Assembly (NCBI RefSeq): GCF_026210795.1
Contig: NC_089459.1
Location: 930,001 to 994,000, forward strand
Origin: Rhizophagus irregularis
Taxonomy: Eukaryota; Glomeromycota; Glomeromycetes; Glomerales; Glomeraceae
Direction of reading: 5' to 3'
Length of the DNA: 64,000 nt
How positions within the stretch are numbered: position 1 is the first letter of the stretch; each line of letters starts with the position of its first letter. A program made the position numbers and the translations under genes. Under the pieces are notes generated by a model. The model did no database searches. It was not told where the DNA came from and worked only from the letters and a program-made list of their open reading frames with translations. Below are positions 57,501-64,000 of this stretch, piece by piece.

Positions 57501-60500
57501 CGAGCCTATAAAACAAATGTAAAAAGCGTTAAAATATTGATATTAGCATTTATATTAGCTAATTTAATTATTAAACAATAAGTTATGATATAAATTAACT
57601 TACAAACTACAAAACGAAGTATAAAAAAGTTAAAATATTGATGTTAGTAGTTATATTAGCAAATAATTTAATTATTAAACAATAAGTTATAATGTAAATA
57701 AACTTACAAACTATAAAATGTAATATAAAAAGATTAAAATATTGAAATTAATTATTAAACAATAAGTTATAATGTAACAAACTTACCACCTATAAAATAA
57801 AAAAAGTCAAACCATTGAAATTAATAGTTATATCAGCAAAATAATTTAATTATTAAACAATAAGTTATAAATGCAAATAAACTTACGAGCTATAAAATGT
57901 AATATAAAAAATATTAAAATATTAAAATTAGTAGTTATATCAGCAAAATAATTTAATTATTAAACAATAAGCTATAATAAATGAACTTACGAGCTATAAA
58001 ATGTAACGTAAAAAGGTTAAAATATTGATATTAGCATTTATATTAGCTAATTTAATTATTAAACAATAAGTTATGATATAAATTAACTTACAAACTACAA
58101 AATGTAGTATAAAAAAGTTAAAATATTGATGTTAGTAGTTATATTAGCAAATAATTTAATTATTAAACAATAAGTTATAATGTAAATAAACTTACAAACT
58201 ATAAAATATAATATAGAAAGGTTAAGATATTAATGTTAGTAGGTATGTTACAAATAATTTAATTATTAAACAATAAGTTATAATGTAAATAAACTTACCA
58301 GCTATAAAATATAGTATAAAAAAAGCCCAAATAGTAGGTATGTTAGCAAATAATTTAATTATTAAATAATCAGTTATAATGTAATAAACTTACATTCTAT
58401 AAAATGTAATATAATAAAGGTTAAAATATTGAAATTAGTAGTTATATTAGCAACTAATTTAATTATTAAACAATAAGTTATAATGTAAATAAACTTACGA
58501 GCTATAAAATGTAATATAATCAAGGTTAAGATATTGATGTTAGTAGATATGTTAGCAAATAATTTAATTATTAAACAATAAGTTATAATGTAAATAAACT
58601 TACAATCTATAAAATGTAATATAAAAAAGTTAAAATATTGAAATCAGTAATTATATTTGCAAATAATTTAAATTATTAACAATAAGTTATAATGTAAATA
58701 AACTTACTATCTATAAAATGTAATGTAAATAATATTGATGTTAGTAGGTTTGTTATCAAGTAATTTAATTATTAAGTTAGCAAATTATTAGACAATAAGT
58801 TATAATGTAAAATAAACTTACGTTCTAAATAAAAAAAGACAAAGTTTTTTATTAGCAGATTATTAAATAATAGGATTAAATATAAGCGAGGTAAAAGTTT
58901 CGATTTTTGATTATATTAATATTAAATTATGATATACTTACTTGTAGGAACTATAAACCAGATGGTTTAAAGTAATTATAATTAGCAAATAATTTTAAAT
59001 AATAAACTATAATATAAATAAACTTACATTCTTTAAAATGTATTACAAACAAAAAAGTTAGTAATTATGATTAGCAATGATTTAATTATTAAATAATAAG
59101 TTATAATGTAAATAAACTTACGTTCTATTAAGGGAGGGTTAGTATAATAATATTAATAATTATATCAGCAAATGATGTAATAATTAAATAATTAAATCAT
59201 AATATAAATAAAACTTACGTTCTAGTATAAAAATGTTAAAATATTGATGTTAGTAGTTATGTTAACCAATTAATGTTATTATTAAATAATAAGTTATAAT
59301 AAAAATAACTTACGCTCTTTTAAAATATAGTACAAGAATGTTAGTAGTTATATTAGTAAATGATTTAATTATCAAACAATAAGTTATAATATAATTTAAA
59401 CTTACGAACTATAAAATATCGTATGAAAAAAAGTTTTTTTATTAAACAGATCATTAGGTTATAATGTATTAATGTATTAAACAATTAAATTATAATATAC
59501 TTACCTGAAGGAACTATAAACCAGAAGTTTAGTTGCAAAATGATATAATTATTAAATGGTATGCTTTTTTATTTTCATATTTTAAAATTCTTGTATACTT
59601 ACCTTTAAGAGTATATTCATATGCTTTGGTCTCATAATCTAAAATTGCAAAATAAAATTAGTATTACATACGTTAAAGTGTCTATACTCAATAAGCACAG
59701 TATATATACATACTTGGTTGAAATCTGTTCTCATATGAATTTGTTGCAGACTGAGGTGATAATTCCATATCATCTACAGAATTGTTCATATTTATCATAA
59801 TTGCTTTTCCTTTATTAGAGTAACTGGTTGGTCCCATATTAAGACTTAAATCAAATGCTCTAGTATCATATCCTAAAAGAATACTAAAAATTAATAAAAA
59901 TATTTGCTTTAAATTATAATGCATTCAAATCTTTAATTTATACCTGGTTTATCACTATTATTGGTTACAAAACTAGATTGCACTTTTGATAAAATTGCAT
60001 TATTATCAGCCATTTTACATAGTTCCAACATTTCTTCAAATAATTTTGGTAAAAGGGAGGCATCAGGTCTTTCTAATGGATTAGAATTCCAACATTGTCT
60101 CATAAAATCAGCGTAAAAATCTGGTGTCCCTTCAACAATTTCAGGTCTCAGTCCATCAAGAATTGCAAGTGCAAGTCCTATATCATGATTATAACTATTT
60201 GAAAATGGAGGCTTCTTTGAAGCTAACTCCCACATTATCATGCTTAAACTATATACTTCCGATTGTTTTGTATATGGTTTACATGTTAGAACTTCAGGAG
60301 CGATATAAGGTAAAACTCCTTGAATGTTATCCGAAGCTTTTAGAAAAGCAAAATATAATTTTATTAATTATTTTATGAAACAAAAAATTGTTTTTCTTTA
60401 ATTTTTACCTATTTCAGAGTCAATTGGTTGACAAAGTCCAAAATCGCTTATAAAAATTCTATCACCTTCGTCTACTAAAATATTTTTACAATGGAAATCC

Positions 60501-61221
60501 TTATGAAGTAAATTCATTTGATGAATAGAATTTAAAGCTTTTGAAAGCTCAATAAGAATCTTTACTCTATCGGTCCAAGTTAATTTTGGAAAAAAATCAC
60601 AAATATAATTTCGTAGATCTCCATGTTTTGCATGTCTTATTACCATGGCGTATTCATTTCCTTTAGGTGCTTTTGTTATTCCATAGAATGGCACAACTCT
60701 TGGATTACGGCATTGATGGTGAATTTTAAGCTAAATAAATAACAATAATTAATTTCAGGAGAAAATATATTTCTATTGATTTTATTTTTTCTTACCTCGT
60801 TGAGGATATGATCATTAATGTTATCGGAATCATTAATGGCTTTTAAAGCAACTTTAAAAGATAATTGATTTGAAACTATTGAAGCCAAAGACATGTTTAA
60901 CATTAAATTCCAATTTCCAAAATAAACTTTGGAATTTCCTCCATTTGTTAAATATTTTACATTTTCTAAATTTGAATGTGGAATCCATTCGATAAAATCA
61001 TCACAATATTTTGAATTTAATTGAGTTTCATTAATAAATTCATCCAATTTAAAATTTCCACTTGTTTTGTCATTAAATTGTACGCTACGAATTTCACTAT
61101 ATTCATTTATTCGCGAAGAAGAAAGAAATTGTCTCCTACAAAGTTGATTTGGATAATTTATCACTTTTTGATTACATTGCATACAAATATTATTATATTC
61201 TAAACCTTCCAATAAATTCAT
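54574..61221 (-). CDS. TKL-like protein kinase K4 with a tail encoded by an array of single-codon exons
   Basis: Kinase exons: 61221..60796, 60730..60409, 60336..59944; tail exons 59872..59714 and 59603..59638. Then come 44 exons of 3-18 nt between 59513 and 55004, and the last three exons 54893..54855, 54772..54731 and 54665..54574. Motifs: C-x2-C N-terminus, GGNSK, Lys127, HKDFHCKN (218-225), DFG (238-240), APE. Every intron from exon 2 on is phase 1, and the joined reading stays open to TAA, giving about 568 residues if the one 4-nt exon (57505-57502) is read as 3 nt or skipped. The tail reads V-P-S-V-Q-Q-Q-Q..., then (V-F-S-P-R) repeats, then an acidic stretch and the DPRY cassette. Introns are ~95-110 nt with GTAAGT and TATAG ends, one GC-AG. 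Kinase function is clear; real splicing of the array is unproven. Confidence 0.7.
55004..59513 (-). repeat. Tandem intron-microexon array of K4
   Basis: Forty-four exon candidates lie between GTAAGT-type donors and TATAG/AAAG acceptors: 35 of 3 nt, one of 4 nt, three of 9 nt, and one each of 6, 15 and 18 nt plus two of 12 nt. Examples on the minus strand: TTC 59406-59408, AAC 59122-59124, CTC 58499-58501, TTT 58196-58198, GTG 57787-57789, CTA 56364-56366, GGC 56260-56262, CAC 55858-55860. Units are ~95-115 bp. Between 58198 and 56443 five units form a higher-order repeat of ~482 bp (TTT, TTT, CTC, CTC, GTG). Putative branch points (CTAAT/CTGAT) recur in each intron. Confidence 0.75.
55920..56186. 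mobile_element. 267-bp MITE with 9-bp target duplication in a K4 intron
   Basis: The ends are inverted repeats of about 38 bp (AATTTCTA..., ACACGGGGTGTTT, ACACGGGTCATAT). TTTAATTAT is duplicated at 55911-55919 and 56187-56195, inside a repeat unit whose uninterrupted copies have it once. A 9-bp duplication suggests a Mutator-like origin. There is no ORF. It lies within the intron between the GGC and CAC microexons. Confidence 0.8.
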
Positions 61222-62835
61222 GTTACTTATTTTATAGTCAAGAATATATCACTTTTTAGTGAGAAAAATAATTTATTTATTTATATATTTTATAGACTCG
61301 AACATTTAAGGAAAGAACTACATATGTATCAATAAATGAAATTGGTTATAAGTTAGCCACAAATGCATAATGTATACACGAACATGCATATTGTGTAACA
61401 GTCTATTTTTGGTTTAGCCATTAAGAAATTGGTTTGGTCGGAATTTTTCGGGACTCCGTTATATTATTGGATAGATAAACAAAATTTGAAATAACATTCT
61501 AACAAAATATGGCAGGTAAATTCCTGAAAAAAAGAAAGTTCAAAAATAAGTAATACATGCATGCATTTGTATAAATAGACTTCTTTAATCAAAAAGATTC
61601 ATTTGCTATTGAATGAAACTTTATATTATTAAAAAATAATTGCCATAATTTATAAAGAAAACATTTGTGTTTAAGATCTTTAATTCTATGCATGGAATTT
61701 AATATAAAATTTACGATATTTTTTTTTAAAAAAAAAAATTTCATTGATAATCCAAAAATAATATTATGCATATAATAGGACCGAATATGTCACGAAGTCG
61801 CAGTGACCGGTTAATCATTTCATATTAATGGATTATTAATAGCTAGTGACTCGATTTTTATTAATTTTATATAGATTTATTTTTTTTTATTATATTACTG
61901 TATATTATGTTATATTATATTATTAGATAGTTTTTTTTATTGTATTATTTTAGTTAGAATTTAGATTTTATTTTACAATTATTGTTAGCCGTTGGATGAT
62001 CATGATTAGGTAAGTTAATTGACGCAGGACCTGGCAAGTTGTCACCAGGACAATTTGTCCGGTGTACAAATTATTCCATGGTTTAATCCATTAGAATTTT
62101 ACGTTATAAATATTCCTCAAGATTGAGACAAGTTTTGCAATTTTTACAAATTTTTTAAATTTTTACTGTAACCTGTTTTTTCTTTCGAAAAATAGTTGGT
62201 TTTAAAGTTTTTGATACAGAATTTTATAGGAAGTGTTTGATAATATTAAATTTACTACAGAGACAGTAGTAAAAATTTTATTATCAACGCACCGCTTATC
62301 ATTTTAGATTTCTTAACGTGACACATAAATAAACTGTTATACTTTTGATCGTATTTTTATTTTCTGTTATCACTGAATTTGGTTAATAAATTGATAAATT
62401 TATTAGAGATGGTTAGCTTTGATCGTAATTGAATAAACATAGATTTAATAGATTTTTTAACATATACGTAAAAAGGTCAGGTACGAGTTTGCGTACAACT
62501 AGTCAAAAAAAAACATGAAAATCTTTCCTTTTCGTGGAAATCTAGTGTCTTTTTTGGACACTGACCGAAATTATTATAATTCTGGCCCTGAAAAAAATGC
62601 GTATAGCCAACAGTATAATTTTTTTGGCTGTCATTGACCTTTTTATATATATATTTCGGGTTTCATATAATATAAGGTATTAGGTATACTTATTTGTGTT
62701 AACATAAATTAGTAATCAATTTAAAAATATGATGCAAATTAAATTTTAAATAACTAAATTAATTATAAAAATGAATGATTTTTCGAGAGAATTATTATTT
62801 TCTTTAGTAAAAACTATAAATTATAATATAAATAA
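61222..62835. other. Intergenic upstream of K4
   Basis: No gene recognised. It contains an imperfect hairpin at 62038-62070 (TTGTCACCAGGACAA / TTGTCCGGTGTACAA) and a possible small MITE at about 62465-62656, whose ends share a TAAAAAGGTCA motif in inverted orientation. The K4 promoter must be near the left end. Confidence 0.45.
62465..62656. mobile_element. Possible small MITE
   Basis: The left end TACGTAAAAAGGTCAGGTA and the right end (reverse complement TATATAAAAAGGTCAATGA) are similar over about 15 bases and both adjoin TA-rich DNA. There is no ORF and the target duplication is not clear. Confidence 0.35.
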
Positions 62836-62841
62836 ACTTAC

Positions 62842-62985
62842 CAACTATAAATTATAATCCGAAGGTATCCAAAAAAATTAAAAGCTTTAGTAATTATAAT
62901 ATGACAAATAATTCAATTATAATAAAACTTACTACCATATACACGCAATTGTCCATCTTTTTTATTAAGCTGTTTCTTTATATGC
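62842..62985 (-). pseudogene. Two exon-like pieces of a K-family-type 3' region
   Basis: A 3-nt exon candidate TTG (62842-62844) lies between TATAG and GTAAGT exactly as in the K4 array. Upstream on the minus strand, an exon candidate ending at GTAAGT near 62934 reads K-Q-L-N-K-K-D-G-Q-L-R-V-Y-G. No connection to flanking exons could be made; probably a leftover of a duplicated tail. Confidence 0.3.
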
Positions 62986-62994
62986 ACACATCTT

Positions 62995-63139
62995 GTGCAA
63001 CAGTCTCAATATAATACTGATCCTCAGTTTTTTCGAAGACAGGGTAAATATCCTTTTTTAATTCATCCTAATATTTCTAATGCTAATACACCAAATATCG
63101 CTATTGATAATTTATCTGAATTAATGAGTAATATATTTA
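62995..63139 (+). CDS. Possible single exon of an unrecognised plus-strand gene
   Basis: Forty-eight codons of balanced composition (QQSQYNTDPQFFRRQGKYPF and on) run into a good donor (AAG|G-GTATGT) near 63140. There is no partner exon within the window side seen. It is inserted between minus-strand tail exons, so it may be a moved fragment. Confidence 0.25.
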
Positions 63140-63293
63140 AGGGTATGTTCTTTACATTAATAATATTATATTTTTTACACAAAAGTCACGTTACCGAAAA
63201 CTTTTTGGTGGTAGTTAGAAGTGTATGCAAATTGTGATTTATCAATCCTTTTTTGTAAATCTAATGATATAAATTCGTTAACAGTTAAAACAA

Positions 63294-64000
63294 TTATGAG
63301 ATATCCAATGATCTTGAACGATAAGCCTCTTTCAAATCTATAATAAAGAAAAGATCAATAATTTAAATAATTTATGCTATTAATTTATAAACAATTTACC
63401 ATCCAAAGAAAAATTGTAAGTTTGTGTCATATATCTAGAATCTAACAATAAAAATGATATTAATTATTTAATTATTTTTTTTTAAAGCAAATTGTTACAT
63501 TAAAACACCTACCTTCTTCTTCATTAAATGTATCATCTCTGTCATTATTATCTTTATAAAAATGTTACAAACATTAACGTTAAAATTTTGATGTTTAGTA
63601 ACTCAGTAAATCAGTAGTTATAGTTAGATCGATGATTGAAAATGTTCAATTTTTAAATATACTAATAAAAAAAATACTAATATAATATTACAAACAATAT
63701 CCACCTGATTGTCCATCAAAAATTTAGTGGCCCTTTTAGCTCGATTTAAGACATCATCTTTATTTCCATGAGTAACATTATTATCAAATAATCTATTAAC
63801 TTCGTCTTCGGTATACTTGAGTGCCAAATCAGTAGCTTTAGATACATATTCTAAGGTCTTATTTTGGGCTCTTTCAAGTTCAACTTTACATTTTGCCCTG
63901 GCAGCTGCTCCTGCTACAATCAATTCGGAGTTAAGATAATGATCTTTTTATGTTACAGCACGACCATCAGATCCATAAATAACAGATTGAGAAGGTTTAT
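63294..64000 (-). CDS. 3' part of an unrecognised gene sharing the kinase tail cassette (runs off right edge)
   Basis: Exons read from the right edge: 64000..63692, 63551..63513, 63441..63400 and 63337..63294, all later introns phase 1. The last two are the cassette found in K1-K4 (D-S-R-Y-M-T-Q-T-Y-N-F-S-L-D, then D-L-K-E-A-Y...). The first exon is not a kinase. It is helical, with 'AGAAARAKCKVELERAQNK', 'VSKATDLALKYTEDEVNRLF' and 'LNRAKRATKFLMDNQ'; I do not recognise it. A TAA in frame at 63950-63948, where similar reading continues on both sides, is either a nonsense mutation, an error or an intron I could not place. Confidence 0.45.

Noticed and set aside
56200-58760. Regularly spaced repeats resembling a CRISPR array
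   Set aside because: The repeat is the whole ~100-bp unit rather than a short repeat with unique spacers, and the genome is eukaryotic. Splice signals explain the periodicity.

Overview
The window looks like nuclear DNA of a filamentous fungus, most probably an arbuscular mycorrhizal glomeromycete of the Rhizophagus type. It is very AT-rich, has short GT-AG introns, many mobile-element layers, and a local expansion of a protein-kinase family with a Cys-containing N-terminus that I associate with that group (inference, no search was run). No tRNA, rRNA, CRISPR array or bacterial operon was seen.

Left part (1-21 kb): the 5' end of an unrecognised low-complexity protein (minus); a DUF7918-like nuclear protein with C-terminal SUMO-interaction-like motifs (plus); about 5 kb with transposase relics; a complete 15-exon Slo/BK-type K+ channel (minus) whose predicted selectivity filter is not canonical; kinase gene K1 (minus); and a small SCA7-domain (Sgf73/ataxin-7-like) SAGA-subunit gene (minus).

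Middle (22-39 kb): a GC-richer tandem repeat in which exon-like and intron-like segments alternate; decayed BTB-like, kinase-like and ricin-lectin/C2/VWA5-like pseudogenes; then kinase genes K2 and K3 (minus), which are tandem segmental duplicates. K3 carries a long Pro/Gln-rich region with 71-residue repeats.

39.8-54.3 kb is a three-level nest. A Tc1/mariner-like element of about 0.9 kb contains a poly(A)-tailed, ORF1-only 'half-LINE' with an 18-bp target duplication. This contains a young 11.6-kb Ty3/Gypsy element with 1228-bp LTRs. The Gypsy element has an unusually long Gag, a UGA-CUA stop between Gag and protease in the same frame, and a thymidylate-kinase-like P-loop domain fused in frame behind RNase H.

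Right part (54.5-61.2 kb): kinase gene K4 (minus). Its 3' half is a tandem array of introns of about 100 nt separated by some 36 exons of only 3 nt (one has 4 nt), all in phase 1, including a five-exon higher-order repeat encoding (Val-Phe-Ser-Pro-Arg)n. This is the most unusual structure in the window. K1, K2, K3, K4, a pseudogene at 29.1 kb and a partial gene at the right edge share one two-exon 3' cassette, so this C-terminal module has moved among different gene types. Gene models were built by hand from splice motifs and reading phase; transcripts would settle them.
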